Below, one piece after another: positions 1 to 14,700 of a DNA stretch of 64,000 bases. The translations under genes were made by a program, and so were the position numbers. The notes beneath the pieces are model-generated. The model ran no database searches, was not told the origin of the DNA, and worked only from the letters and a program-made list of their open reading frames with translations. The DNA is from Yponomeuta sedellus (taxonomy: Eukaryota; Arthropoda; Insecta; Lepidoptera; Yponomeutidae): NCBI GenBank assembly GCA_934045075.1, contig OW203722.1, positions 9,637,396 to 9,701,395 of the forward strand. The letters are read 5' to 3'. Position 1 is the first letter of the stretch. Every line of letters begins with the position of its first letter.

Positions 1-1021
1 GATCGATGCACTTTTGCATTCGATGAAACCAATTTGTAAAACACTTTTTCCACTCTGATTGAGGTATCTCCAAAACGTGCTGTTTAAAGGCATCTACGGC
101 ATCTTCACGGGTCGAAAATCGTTGACCACGTAATTTATTCTTTACATTTGGGAATAAATAGAAATCATTGGGAGCCAAATCAGGGCTGTACGGTGGATGA
201 CCCATCAATTCTATTTTTTGACCATCCAAAAATGTAGTTGTTTCCTGAGATGTATGACAGCTGGCATTGTCATGGTGAAGTATGATTCTGCGTCGCTGGT
301 TGTTTTGGCGTATTTCTTCAAATACTTCCGGCAAACAAATGGTCGTGTACCACTCCGAATTAACCGTTCTGCGATTCTCCAGTGATATTATAGCCACATG
401 GCCATTAATACCAAAAAAGCAGGCCACCATTTGCTTTACAGTGCTTTTTGCACGAGCCACTTTCGTAGGGTTCGGCTCATTTTGAAACACCCAAACTGTT
501 GATTGTTGTTTAGTTTCGGGATCGTACGCGTAGATCCAGGATTCGTCATATGTGTAGATATTATAAACAGATTTTGAGTCGCCTCCGTTGAATTTTTTTA
601 AGGTTTTCTTGCACCATTCGACGCGAGCATCTTTTTGATCCTGAGTTAAGTTGTGCGGGATCCAACGCGAACAAATTTTTTTTACAGACAAATGTTCATG
701 TAATATCCTATGAATGCTCGTCATACATATACCCAGAATAGCCTTTATCTCGCGATACGTAACATGGCGGTCTTGCATTATTAGTTTTCGCACAGCTTCA
801 ATATTTTGTGGCACAACCACCGATTTCGGGCGACCTTCTTTAACTTCGTCCGTGAGCTTACTGCGCCCGCGATTAAACTCAATAAACCAGTGATGCACAG
901 TCGTTTTTGATGGAGCTTCAACACCAAAAGTCGAAGTTAATTGATCTACGCACTGTTGCGTTAAACCACGTCGAAAATCGTAATAAATCATACCAAGAAT
1001 ATTTTCACGAGTGAGTTCCAT
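1..1021 (-). mobile_element. mariner transposase, open to the window edge
   Basis: DDE/D transposase of the mariner family (cut-and-paste at TA). From ATG at 1021-1019 the frame runs 340 codons without a stop to position 1. Seen: N-terminal helix-turn-helix region, WIPHNL, first catalytic Asp in YDESW (547-545), second in HHDNASCH (271-269), then 34 residues to the Asp in YSPDLAPND, i.e. the D,D34D spacing of mariner proper. Family length is about 345 aa, so only the last few codons and the far inverted repeat lie outside. Possibly still active or recently so. Confidence 0.93.
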
Positions 1022-1229
1022 TTTTTCAGCGATATGACATTTTAAACCCAACAAAAACAAAACACTATCGTAGGTATGTAAGAGAAAAATATTAGCGGCC
1101 AGAAAAAAAAAAGAACGAATTTGACCATGGAGGTCAGACATTGCGTTTAAAATTATTGGAATCCCAGATTCCGCATATATAAGTAGCAGCCTATGTACTT
1201 GCTATATGTGTTAAAAGGGTGTGCCTATT

Positions 1230-1550
1230 TGTCATATGTGAAATTAAGTGTCATATTAGTTCCGATATTTCTATTACAGTGCGTTCACATTAACTTGACG
1301 CGTGAGAGAATTGGTAGCACTGAGATGTTTACTGTTACCATGTTAAATAAGAAATCATTCCCATTACTTGGGGGATAAAAGGATTGAGGGCTTGTTTTAC
1401 CATCTTCCGATTAGGTCCAAAAGCTAATTCACATGTTATGTCCTTGTTACCAATTCTCTCACGCGTCAAGTTAATGTGAATGCACTATACATGAATATAT
1501 CCGATTCTATCCGATAGTAGCCGAGGTATATTCTAAAAGCTAACAGACTT
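1230..1550. repeat. Dispersed repeat interrupted by a MITE
   Basis: The flanks of the 1277-1487 MITE match 35943-36060 and 37785-37855 in reverse orientation (shared strings such as CCTCGGCTACTATCG and GAAATATCGGAACTAATAT). A piece of the same repeat is at 36146-36176. Family not recognised. Confidence 0.7.
1277..1487. mobile_element. TA-flanked MITE with 40-bp terminal inverted repeats
   Basis: Arms 1277-1316 and 1448-1487 are inverted copies, starting CAGTGC/TAGTGC. TA precedes and follows it (1275-1276, 1488-1489). The two uninterrupted copies of the host repeat elsewhere in the window carry a single TA at this place. TA duplication and CAGTG ends point to a Tc1/mariner non-autonomous element. 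No coding capacity. Confidence 0.85.
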
Positions 1551-2019
1551 TATAAGAGTGTGTGCTGTGCTTGTCACAGAACATTATATTCTGTGGTGCT
1601 TGTCACTAGTTTTGTGTGGTTATATACTCTTTGGTTTTGTCTGTTTTCGCTTCCGCTACAAAACCCAAAAACACGTTTATTTGATTTGTTCAGCACTTAC
1701 GTGTCACAGGAACTATTTCAATTCACTACGGTCTCGTTTTCATATACCATCAGATAAGACAGTGATTGATCATATATCATATGTGAAAGAGGTGAGTGCT
1801 TAGACCACGATAGAAGCGAATACATCAGCATCAATGATCGAATGAAGCCCAGTATAACCGAAACCGTATCACTGACAAGAGCATGACTGTTCGTTTTTGC
1901 TTACTGTTCAGAAAAACGGCGCCTCTAAAGTTTTCAAAGAAATAAAACCATACAACACTGTTAATTAAAGAATGTTTTCCAATATTCTCATCCATATCAT
2001 ATGAGAGAGAGGCATATCT

Positions 2020-2364
2020 CCTTCTTCTTCAGGCTATACTAGTCCACTGCTGGATATAGCCCTCCCCTAATGAGGGCCATAGCGCCCTGTCTTCAGCTTG
2101 CCGCATCCAGCATCTGCCTGCAGTTTTCCGCAGATCGTCATCCCACCTAGTCTGAGGGCGTCCTGCACTACGTTTGCCGAGTCGCGGTCTCCACTCAAGA
2201 ACACGTTTACTCCAACAGTTGTCGGTTCTTCGCGAGCTATGGCCAGCCCACTGCTACTTCAGCCTGCTGATTCTCTGAGTTATGTCGATAACTTTGGTTC
2301 TCTGTCGGATGCATTCGTTACGAATCCTATCCTTCAGAGAAACTCTGAGCATAGGGAGAGGCAT
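2020..2364 (-). pseudogene. LINE ORF2 C-terminal remnant (RTE-like)
   Basis: On the minus strand this resembles the 36236-36620 copy: RNECIRQ-type region, [15 protein letters not shown] region and the terminal tail CCAGCAGTGGACTAGTATAG. Frame is degraded. It lies in the LRP4 3' intron. Confidence 0.75.
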
Positions 2365-2598
2365 ATAATTGTTCAATAATAGTAATAAAATTTAAATTTA
2401 GTTTCTCGGAATAAAAAAAACACATTTGGAACCGTTAAATGTTCAGCTAAGTTATTTAGTCTCTTCCTTTTAAGAATACTAAAAGCGTACCAAGTGTACC
2501 ATGTATTCTTACATCATAAAGATCCAACAAAACCACAAAACATATCGCTATAGAAGTCAAAAAAGTCGGGAAACAGGGACAAACCCGTAAGGTCTTAC

Positions 2599-2762
2599 TT
2601 GAGTCTTGTCGTACTTGAAGATACCCTGGAACCTGTTGGACCGACGCTCCCCCGGCTCGCCGCCGTTCCCGCCCGCGTAGTTCGGATTGTGGAAAGAGAT
2701 GTGCCCACTTGATTCCCGGTAGTCTTCTTTTAGCTCTCTACTACGCCTCTTGTGGCCCCTCA
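2599..2762 (-). CDS. LRP4: LRP4 exon 31: cytoplasmic tail with NPxY motif
   Basis: Basic stop-transfer sequence ([10 protein letters not shown]), then FHNPNY, an FxNPxY endocytosis/adaptor motif as in other LRPs. The methionine inside this exon is not a start. Donor GTAAGA follows; at least one further exon must exist. Confidence 0.9.
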
Positions 2763-5700
2763 CTGTGGGGTTACATTTTCAGTTTATACATATTGAAGTA
2801 GGTCCATCGCTGAATCGGGAAAACATTTGGTTTGAACTTTCTTATTTATTTTGGAAGTGCGGTCACGACACTCTCTACTGTGACTTTATTATTATCAACA
2901 GACGAGTCCCGAGAATATTCTCCATCTGATTTAAGTGACATAGTTCCGTCGTGTAACATGACATTGCTAATATTCCCATTATTGTCTGCAATATCTAGAT
3001 CTAAATGCCTCTAAATAGGTTTTTAATAAATATCTAGATCTGTATCTATCTCATGATCTTCAACCAAATCGAAAGCCGTCCTTTTCGTGTAAGTTATTTG
3101 ACAGGTTTCTGAAAACCAACTCAGACTTTTCGTTGCTGTTTAATAAGTGCTGTGCTCAGAAAGTGGTATTTTTTAAATGTTTTGTGTATTTTTTCTTAAA
3201 CAAAAAATAAAAATACATTTTTAAAATAAGCTGCCAAAGAGCTTTTGAGCAATTTGGCGTCGCACAGGAATTAGTGACCAATCCTGGGCGTTTCCGGTAA
3301 AATTGCTAATACAATATCATCAAGTTCTATCCAGTTTTATGCAGAAATTATCCATTTTTTAGTAATTAAATCGGTTTTAAAACTCACAATTGATAGATAC
3401 ATATAGTTAATAGTTTTTTTCACATAGTCACATAGCCTATTCCAGGAACGTCATATTATGATGATGAGTGTAAAATTCCACTCACACAAAATCCAAACCG
3501 CGGCAAATGAGCACAGGACCACGATGGTTGTAATGATGCTGAAGATTAGCACGGAGCGGGCGGGATCTTCCGGCGAGATGGTCGGAGATGGCAACATGCT
3601 GCCCATCCCTAGATCCATGTCCGAGTAGTCGTAATACGGGGGGTAGTGGTTCGGCATCTTCATGTCAACACGGTTCGACGGCACTGAGTAGACGAAAAAT
3701 AAATTATTCGCAAGATCTTATTTAACAAAGAGAACAAATAAATTAAACGCCGCGGTCCAGACTGAAAAAAAATCAAAAGTATTAACCCGAATCTAGTCTG
3801 TGCTTAGTCTATTAGCATATACTGTTTAAGATCAAGGAAGATTGGTCCCATGCAAAAACACTCCCAAGAACGTTGAATTCGGACCAACCAGGTTCCACGC
3901 GAAAACGAAAATTTTAATCTGACTTACTTTACAGATGTTGACTAGAGTGTACCTAAACAATAAAATCACTATTTGTTACAGTGTAGCTTTACCTATAGTG
4001 CAAGCCCCGGATTCAACCGTATCTGGACAAGCGCAGATGTATTCGTGCCCTTTAAACAGACACAGATGTGTGCACCCCCCATTTTCCTCTCTGCACGGGT
4101 TCCAGCCGTATTGCTTCTCTGCAGAAACGGCCTTGATCTCCATCGCCATTTCCAAGTCGGTGCGGATAGCTGTGATATTCTTTCCCGTCTTTTTGTCGCC
4201 ACGCATTACAGATTTCTTGTACCAATCTGTCCAGTAGATATAGTCTTTGAACTGAAAAAAAAAGATTAGTAAATAAGGACCAGATACACAATTTTTTAAT
4301 ATGGTACTCCGACTTGAAGAGGATCGGTAACGCATTATTGGAACGCTGTAGCCATATTCTAGAGAATCTTGATTCGCGATCGGTATGAAGAGTTGCGGCC
4401 GAGAATAGAAAGTCGGTCATTGGGCAGACCAGCGGCCCGATGATCGGACGATGTCTTTGAGTCGCCGGAGGATCCGTGGATGCCGCCGACAAAAGATCGT
4501 GAGAGGTGGTATTTAGAGGCAAACGCCTATACCCAGCAGAGGGCAGCCGGTGGGCTGATAATGATGATGATGATTATAAGGCAAAAACTTCGCGTTACAT
4601 GCATTTTATAAATTTATAGTAGCAATATCACTCGCGAAGGTCAAACATGATCAAAGTGGTGACTAAGCCCTTAAGCCTCTCTCTCTCTCAGAGAAGAACT
4701 ATATTGGGTACAGGAGATATATTAATTGCCTGTGTAAAGACTTAAAGAGCAAGCATGCCAATCAAGTGTTCCACGTCTATCAGATGCCTCCTGTGTGTTA
4801 CTTCAACATAAAAAGTAGTAAACATTGAGAACCAAAGTGAATACACGACTTAAAAGTTCCTTACTTGTGTCATGCCAAACGGATTCTTAGCTTCTGGGAT
4901 AAGCTGCACGCGATGTTGCCCATCCAGGTCCGAAGTGTCGATCCTGTCTTTCAAAGCATCAGTCCAGTAAAGTCGCCGCTCCCTGTAGTCTATTGTCAGA
5001 CCGTTCGGGAAGCCAAGGTCCTGTTTCACTATGATTTTCCTAGAACTGCCGTCTAAGTAAGACCTCTCAATATTTGGGCTTTCACCCCAGTCACTCCAGT
5101 AGAGATATCTGGAAAAAAGTGATCATTAGACGAATTCAATCGAATATTAGGCTGCGGGTGGCTGGGGCTTGATTTCTGTAGTCGTCCTCACTTACCCTTT
5201 AGCCGGAAATAGTGCAATAGCTCTTGGTTCAGTTAGGCCCGTAATCAAAGTCTTCCTACACGTTCCATCCAGCCTAGCTACCTCGATAACCTGAAAGTCA
5301 TAAAAGTCAATAATTAGTTTCATGATAATTTTTTTTTCATGTAAATATGTTTTTTCCACAACATACCTTGAATTCATTATCGCTCCAGTAAATATTGTTT
5401 GCGATCCAATCAACGCCAATACCGTTGGGTGTGTCCAGTTTATTTCCAATGATGATTTTAGTATCACTCATATTTAGCATGTTGACCGAACTAAAAATGC
5501 AAACAACGTCATATTTATATTTGACCAAGGAAAAATATATATTTCGCCTTTATTTTTTTTTAGTTTCTTACCGTATGACGTCACTATTCACGTCAGTAAA
5601 GAATATCTCCTTGCGGTCCCAATGGTAGTCCACAGCGATGGAGTTATGTACATCCTTGATCGGCAACGTGACGTCCCATTGCTCAGGAGTATCCAGTGAA

Positions 5701-8700
5701 ATCATGGCTACGCTGCCCCTTGTGGCGAATACAAGGAAGTTGTCGGGGTGTTTCTTGCAAATCTTTGGATTGGGTTCCGTTGCGTTTTCGAACTCGATCC
5801 CGGTTGGGCAGGCGCAGCTGTAGCCGTTAGGTTTGCGAAGGCAAAGGTGGGAACAACCTCCGTTGTTAGTTCCGCAAACATTATCAGCGGTCACTTCGGC
5901 CTGATAATAAGAGCAGAATTAGAATTTGAAGTTATTTTTTCACAGATTTGCATTGCTTTTGTTTAGCTTACCTGTACTGCTCGAATATCCATAAGTCCTT
6001 CTAACTTGTCTCGTATAATAAACGGATCCTTTCCGTCTATCTTGTTAGCGCGATGCAAAGCCTTGGTCTTCCAATCGGTCCAGTAAATGTGAGGCCCAAC
6101 TATAACTATTCCATAAGGATACGGGACTTGGCTGATTACAGTTTTCCGATCACTGCCGTTGAAGTCTGAGCTCTCGATGGTCAGAACTTTAGCATCGTTC
6201 CAGTAAAGGCGTCCTTCAGTCCGATCGATTGCGAGACCGTTCGGCCACTTTATGTTGATATCCACTATCACACGTCTGTAAAGTTGAAAATGGCAACAAT
6301 AACAACATACATACATAACCTCACGCCTGTATCCCTGAGGGGTAGGCAGAGACTAGGGACTGCCCCTTGCCACGATCCTAACAGATCACCTTCGCTTCAT
6401 CAACGTTCATAAGTCGTTGCATGCACGCACACCGGTTCCGGGTACTTTTTATATTTCCCTTTGCTAATACATCCCCTATTTGGTCGATGTAAGTCCGTCT
6501 GGGACGTCCCTTACCAGCCCTTCCCCTCACATTCGCAATATATATTTGTTTCGTCAATCTTTCTTCATCCTCTCCACATGTCCAAACCAACGCAACATTC
6601 CTTTCTCAATTCTAGTCACTACATCCTCTTTCAGTCCACAACATTCTCTAATCAGACTATTGCGTATCCTGTCATTCAAAGTAACACTACACATACTTCT
6701 CAAGGACCTCATTTCAACTGCATTAATTCTACTTTCTTGCTTCTTTTGCCACACCCAATTCTCGCTACCATACATAAGTGTTGGGACCAGCACGCCACAA
6801 CAATACCACTACAGCACGCACGGCAACAATAAATGTTATTGAAATTAAGAGAACATAATTTTGAAAAAGTATGTTTCTTACCGATTTTTACCATCCATAT
6901 CAGCTCTTTCAATTTTAGCAGTGGTGCCCCAGTCAGACCAAAACATGTACCCGTGTTCGTAATGCAATGCAATGGCTCTAGGTGAATCTGAAACATTTCA
7001 TTCAACGTTAGTTACTGAAGCAATGTCCATCATCTTTGATTAAAAGCGTTAGTAGAAGATACCTAGTCCAGTCCAGACGAGAACCTTTCTGTTACTGCCG
7101 TCTAATTCAGCAACTTCGACGCTGTTTCTTCCACCATCCGTCCAATAGATCTAGAATACAAGAATCGTGTTAATACCGCTTAACTTACGAAAAACGTTAA
7201 GCTACGAAACTCTCCAGAAGAAAGTACTAACCTTTCTACCAGTGGAATCAATTACAATGCCGTCAGCAGTATGCAAGCCTTTTCCGATGATCGTTTCATT
7301 TTTTTCACCAGCTCGATTTGCGCGTTGAATTCTTCGCTCAGCTGTGTCGGTCCAGTATATAAGACCTGTTGATGAGATCCATTGAATGAAGTTTTACTTA
7401 TATATTAAAGCAAGTGTTCAGCGAATCCATTAACAACGCTTACCAGTTTTTTGGTCCACATCAACACCGAGAGCGTTTTTGAGCGGAGGAAGGGGAAGGA
7501 CTACATCAATTAGATATGGCACGTCCAAGGACACCACACGAATATCCACCCGGTGAGCGAAGATCAGATAGTTTACAGGTCCACTAGGGCAGGTTTTTCC
7601 ATCCTTCTGTGAATAAAAATTAGTCATTGAAGTAAAAAATATCGATTTCTATTACTAAGCCCAACGTCAATGCTTACGTTTAGTTTGATTCCAATAGGGC
7701 AGGCGCAGCTTCGTCCATTTGGTTTCAAAAGGCAAAGATGTGAACAGTCTCCGTTATTCCTGCTGCATCTGCTCAATTCAAGAATGTCATGGTATTAGAA
7801 TCTATTCCATAAATAAAATTTGTTAAAATAGCTTTCATATTCAAAATTCCCTCACCGATTCGAATCAGAAACTCGTTCTTTATGAAAAACTCTAACGTCC
7901 ATCAAACCAGCAACGCCAGAACCTAATGTCCGCCGGTTTTTCCCGGACAACTTATGGGCAGCTTGAATGGATTGAGCTTCCCAGTCTGTCCAGAAAACTT
8001 CGTCGCCGTACAAATCTAGACCAAATGGATGCGGTAGATCTTCTCCTACAAAAACACAATAAAAGTGTAAGTATTTTTAAAGAAATATTGGACGATGGCT
8101 CGTGAAAATAAACAACATTTTCTTACCAATCAAAGTAGTGCGTTTAGTGCCATCTAGGTTTGCAAATTCGATAGTGCGGTTACCTCCATCAGTCCAGTAG
8201 ATGTGATTATTGACCAAGTCTAAAGCTAGACCATTGGGCCAAATCATTTTACCGAATATTATACGCTTCCTATTTCCACCGTCCATGTCAGCTCGTTCGA
8301 TACAAGGATTAGAACCCCAATCCGACCAATACATGAGGCCACCTGAAGAAATATTTCTTTTAAATGCGAACATCAATGTTTTACCTACTTGAGATACCTG
8401 GTCGTTAATGTTGCATTTATAAAGGCTTTATTTCGGAATGTTTGTTAAGTAAGACCTTACCTTTCGGATCGACAACGATGTCCCTCGGCTTATCGATTTT
8501 GTCCCAAGCTAAAAGGGTTCTCATTGTTCCGTCAGTGTTAGCCACTTCAATTCTGTTTGTGCCAGCATCGGTCCAGTAGAGTTTGTCAGTTATCCAATCG
8601 TAGGCTAAGCCTGCCGGAGAAACTGCCACAAAATATGCCATATTATTCTCATAAGTATTTCTTAGAAATTGTTAAAATTATAATGAAATTTAGATATGAA

Positions 8701-11700
8701 CCCAAGGCTTTTAACTACACTTTTTCTTGTAATAACAATGTAGCTTATATGCGTCCCACTGTAGCGCGCGGATCTTCGCCCAGAGAGATAGAGAGAGAGA
8801 GAGGGAATGGGCTTAATCATCACCACCGTGGACTGGCAATTTCAAGCGGTGAGGCATGTAAACACCCCAGACAATCAGGTTTCCTGACGATGTTTTCCTT
8901 CACATTTAGCGAGTGGTATTGCTACTATAATTTCACAAATTTACGTAACTTAGAACACAAAGTCATTGGTTCATGGCGGAATTCGAATCCACGACTTCCC
9001 GAATAAGAAGCCGACGTTCTTCAATATTTATTATGTACGATAAAAGTTCTAATCTAATTATAGTATTTTCGAGATTAGGGTACTTACTCAAATTCGATCC
9101 GACAATAACAGTCTGCGAAGAGCCATTAAGAAACGCACGATTTATAGTGTCCCTTTCTACGTCAGTCCAAAATATGGAGTTCGAATTCTGATCCCAATCC
9201 AAAGCAACAGCTGACTTGATGTTGTCGACCGGGATCACCTGATCGGGAACCAACAATCAAAATAAAGTAATTTAATATATGCATTCACGTTTAAATATAC
9301 AACCGACTACTAATTTTCTCTGTGGTAATAAATACAAACAAATCCGATGGCTTCAAATGCTCACCATATCTAAAGTATCCGATTGTTTCTTTGGATTTAA
9401 CTGTTTTAGTCTGATATCCTTACGACGAGCATAGAGTAGCAAATTCTCTGGGGATTCTTCACAGGTTCGGCCATTAGAATTGATGTTGAACCCCACCGGG
9501 CATCTGCAGGTATACGAATTGCTATTTGGAAGACATAGGTGTGAGCATCCGCCGTTGTCAGATCCGCATCGGTTTCTATAAGTCTTCAATTGCCTCAAAG
9601 GGTGGTAGCTGCAAAAAGTTACAAGGTAATCAGTTTTAGATGTACTCCATACCATAGTGATTTGCAAAAAATATTTATTGTGTACCTGTGGATATCCATT
9701 GGTACGTTTAGATCAGCGTGTACCGTTTGGATTCCCATGCCAGTGTTCTTGTTTACGGTTGATATGCTTTTAGTGTGCCAGTCAGTCCAATAAATAGCAT
9801 CTTCAAACAGTGTTAGTGCAAATGGGTGTGGCAGACCCTTGTTTGTAATCTGGAAAACAAATTTCATATAAGCATTTGCCCTTAATATGAAAGGATGAGA
9901 TCAGTTTATGAACAAGTAATGTCGATTGCTTACCCTTTTACGTTCCTTGCCCTCGAACGTTGCCTTCTCAATAACATGATGTTTAGCATCAGCCCAGTAA
10001 ATCCTTGATTCAGTGTAGTCTATAGTCAAACCGTTAGGCCAGAAAATCTCATCGAGTATAACACTTCGGCGTTTCGTTCCATCCATATCAGATCTTTCTA
10101 TTTTGGGATTTGGACCCCAATCAGTCCAAAACACTAATGCGTCACCAGGGTGCACAGCAATAGCTCGTGGTTTGTCCAGGTCGTTCGAAGCAATAACTGC
10201 CCTATGTGAACCATCTAAGGTAGATACTTCAACTCTTCTTGTGCCAGAATCAGTCCAGAATAGTAAGTCATGGATCCAATCTACAGCTACACCACCTGGC
10301 GTCTCTAATCCCCACCTTATAACGTCTGAAAGAAAATAACATTTTGGTACCAATTCAGAGTAAAAAGCTCAGGATTCGGTTAATGAAGCTTTGTTTACCA
10401 CTGATATTATTGTTATTCATCTGTGCTACTCGGATCACTCTCAAATTGTTTTCAGTCCAGAAGACAATCTTCTTTTCGTAGTGATAATCCAAGGCAACTG
10501 CATTATGTAAACCTTTCACCACTGACATGTAGTTGTCACCAGTAAGCCAAACCTGATGATAAATTGTAAATGAGATTATCAGTACCTACTTAAAGCCATA
10601 TGAATCTTTGAATATATTTCAATCCACTGACCTGTCTAATTCCGATTCTATTTGAAAACAACAAAGTAGGAGGCTCTCCCGTGGCTTTGCACGATCGTCT
10701 ATCAGGCCTAAGAACGTAGCCAGTCATGCAGCCACATTGGAAACTGCCAACTGTATTAGAGCATGTCTGAGAGCATACGGGGTCTTGCTCGTACATGCAC
10801 TCATCAATGTCCCGGCAGCTGAAATTATTACAAGAGAATATCTTTCTCAAACTGGGAAACTGTACATTATCTTTATGTTCTATTTATGAAAAGTATACCA
10901 TTACCTATACTCATCTTCAGCTAACAAAAATCCAAGAGGGCATGCACAGGCCATTTTTCCATCGTACTTGTTGATGCAGTGTTTCTCACATTTATCCTCT
11001 GGGCCACACATTCGCTTCACGGGGCACTTATCTTCATCATCCCCTTTGGGACAGTCTTTCATGCCGTCGCAAACGTGTTTACGGTTCACACAGCTTCTAA
11101 AAGCGCTGCTCACTAGATGTTCCTGGTTTTTGCACATGTATTGATCTATTTCACAGTTCACTTCGCAACTCATTTCGTCTTCACCATTTGTACAGTCGCG
11201 GACGCCGTCGCAGAGCCAGGTTTTCTATGCAAATAATCAGTATAATGTAACCGCCTATTCATAAATGTAAGACTCGTGACATTGAATGGATATTCTCTTA
11301 CCAAAATGCATCGACGATCAGTACACGTGTGTTCGTCTGCAGTGCAGTTTCTCATAGCATGGGGCTCACAATTCAGCTCGTCACCGCCATCAGCACAGTC
11401 ATTTTCGGCGTCACACCTCCACCTTTCTGGTATACACTTTCCATCGTTGCATCTGTAGGTGAAGCCTTGTTAGTTGATTGAACAAAGTTAACGTAGAGAT
11501 GTATAAGACCATTTACTAAAGTACCCACTTAAATTCGCCAGCGTAGCAGGTCCCAGGAAGCATAGGGCAAGAATCCTCGTCTGTCCAGTCCTTACAGTCG
11601 TTGTCGCCATCGCATTGGAACTCCTTGTTGATGCATTTCTTGTTGTCGCATTGGAATTCATGTTCACCACACCGGAGAAGGTCCACAGCTAAATTATTGA

Positions 11701-14700
11701 AATAGTTTAATAAGCCAATATGGTGTGAAAAGAGGGAGGCTTTCGGCTGCATGCACACTAAAAAGGCTATATAAAAAAATGAGGGAAAACAGGTAGGTAT
11801 ATAAGTAATAATACAGGTATGAGTTCGAGCCGATGTTGTAAGACCCAAATTGAATTATAAGTTGATTAATGTATGAGTAAATTGATGAACTGTAATAGCC
11901 TATTAGAGTTCATCAAAATACTCATATATTAATCGAAGATATTAAACGCGTACGAAAATATCGGTTCCATCTGTATAAATAAAGTAGCAGATAGTAATTA
12001 GCTTACGTCTTACTCTCAGACCTACCAAATATACACAAAAGAATTCATAAATATCTGTGAAACCGTTTCGGAGAAGTTCGAAAACAAACACTGTGACACG
12101 AGATTTTTGTATATTAAATAACTTCCATCCACACCTACGAGGATCAAATAAAAAGTACCCGAAACCGGCGTGCCTACATGCAGAGACTAATAAATATTGA
12201 TTAAACGAATGAGATTTGTATAGATCGTGCTATTTTTTTGTGTTTATGAATGGCGGAATTCAAGTAATCGATACCTACTCTTGTTTAACATTGGGCTAGA
12301 TTTTCCAGTAGTAGTGTTCTATTCATCGTCATGTTCTTTATTCAGATGAATTTAAAATGAAACAAGCTGCTAGATATAGAAATACACTATTGCACTCTGC
12401 TCACTAATTAGTGGCTGCAGTCGGTTCGGGAACGCTTTAAAGCTACCCGGCACGTCTGACATGAATAATTTAACCGTCTACAGCAGTCTACTCAGTTATG
12501 TTAGGGCTAATTTTGCAACATCAACTCGACACAGAAGTTCTATAAAACCACCCGGCTTCATAAATTCAAAAATTTGTTAAGCCTAGGTTCAACTGCTACG
12601 TGCTATGATCATTCCCACTCTAGGATAAACAAGGCTTTTGCCTAGTCCATATTTAAATTAAGTATATTATCTATGTCGCTTTATCGCTTATTTTTTTTTT
12701 AGTTACTAATATAGGCTTTGAGTCTCTATTATCAATACTTATTTGGATTTATTCCTTTAGTACTTACGGCAATCAGTTTCATCGGAGTTGTCAGGGCAGT
12801 CAACTTCCTTGTCACACCGCCAATGCATCGAGATGCACTCGCCGTTCGCGCACATGAACTGGGTGTCCTGGCATCTGGGGGAAATTAAGTACCTTTAGCC
12901 TCTATTGACATTTTTTCTTCTTCTTTGACACAAGAGCTTTTCAGTTATCTCTGTTCATCGATGGGGATGGTAGCTTTAACCAAGTTACTCCCTTTTCTTT
13001 CGTCTCAGAGAGAACGGACCTCTTCTACGTCTGGTACGGTCTTCTGAGTCGTCGTGAGCCTCCGGCGGGTTTCCAGTCGAGAGCCACCTATAGACTTTTA
13101 CGGACTCCCTAACAACTAACGTGAGCGACCTCTAGACCGATTCATTTTAACCACCAAGTTTTTTCTATTATTATACCTCAGACTGCGGCTGGATTGAGCC
13201 TCCCGAAAGTTTATTTAGGTACAGCTGGTGCAGCCACAACTTCTCTATATTAAAGTAATTTTACCTATCGGGTATCATTCATATTATAACCCATAACCAA
13301 TGAAACTCTTAGATAATTCTATAATTTCTTAGTTGACGGGGCTTATCGCAATACAATTTCATCCAGAAACTTTTTAGGTTTTTAGATGATTTAATTCAAC
13401 TGAAAAAACGTATCTAATCCTTGCGTTGGTTTTTCAGTTAGTGTAGTTAAGGTTCAGGTTCTATAAATTAATTTGATTTGAAAGTTATTGCAAATAAAAT
13501 CAATATGCACGAAGGTAAGCTTAGTGCTATAATTTTCTACCAGTTAACCATGGGCGATGTGGATAGTAAAGAAAATTTTGGTTCTACCTACTTAGTTCCA
13601 CTGTGTTTTAAAAATATGACCAAAAGAACCTCATGTTCGTCGCAATAGCCCTACGTCGTCATAAGCTCTCTTTCGTGACGTTGGTATGACACAAAGCGTT
13701 TATTCGGACGTGCCATTCGGAATGTTAATCACATCGATGATTCTGATCCATAATGAGCTCGCCCACGGTGGCTCGTGAATACGGAGGGGGCGGATCAGGC
13801 GAATCTACTGCTCCGACCCAGAGAGTAACATCACGCAGATGGCCCACATAGGCGAGAACGATAAAATTGCTCAATTTAAAAACGTACCTAAAACGAAAAT
13901 CTATTGTTTTTCGTAATTCTCTTGTGTTTTACTGTTCGAAGCTAACTCGGTGTGGATGAAAAGAAGCATTCTCTCTAATATTTTCCACTGTCTTCACTTT
14001 CATCTTCGCTTATGTGTAGCCCTCGTACTCGCAAAAATCTCAGTTATACAATTATGTTTTTTTTTATTTAATCTTGCAACGACCAAAAATCTATGAAAAT
14101 ACCCGATTTTGTCGTTTTTGCCGTAACCTGACCAGCACCTCTTGCGCAAGTCCACAGTGTGTGTGGTTAATCATGTGTCAAAATATGTTTATTCATAATA
14201 TTTTACTGTAACCCGTGCTGAGGACAATTCATTCCGATGTAAAACCTAACTGCAAAGTGGGTACTCGGGGCTGCAAGTGATGCAAATTACTTCAGCTAGA
14301 TGTCGCTGCCTGTACGTAATAAAGAGAATATTGTAAAGAGGTTCGAAATTTCACTGATGCCGGTGAGTCGCCCATTAGCTCAGTTGGACAGAGCGCTGGC
14401 ACGGATAGCCAGAGGTCGCGGGTTCGAATCCCGGCATGGGTGGAATTTTTAGCCTCTAAATAGGTTTTAAAAAAGTGTGTCAATAATTTGATTCTCTCTT
14501 TTCCGTTTCTAAATGGTGTTAAGGAACTTAGGGCCATTTGACTGAATTGAGAATTTCGCTGAGTATATAGTTAACTGTAGTCCTGTCTCTTTGAGTTTCT
14601 CAGCAAAAAGCGTAACAGAACTTTACTTAAGTATTTATTTAGTGAAATTCTCTCTGCCTTCTTTGTTAGAATTGGCAGCCTCAGAAAGCACGACAGCACA

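Noticed and set aside
14292..14537. Repeated 60-80-codon frames reading [20 protein letters not shown] (also at 50458, 50766, 53531)
   Set aside because: They are translations of the antisense of the tRNA-Ile-like SINE, not a gene family.
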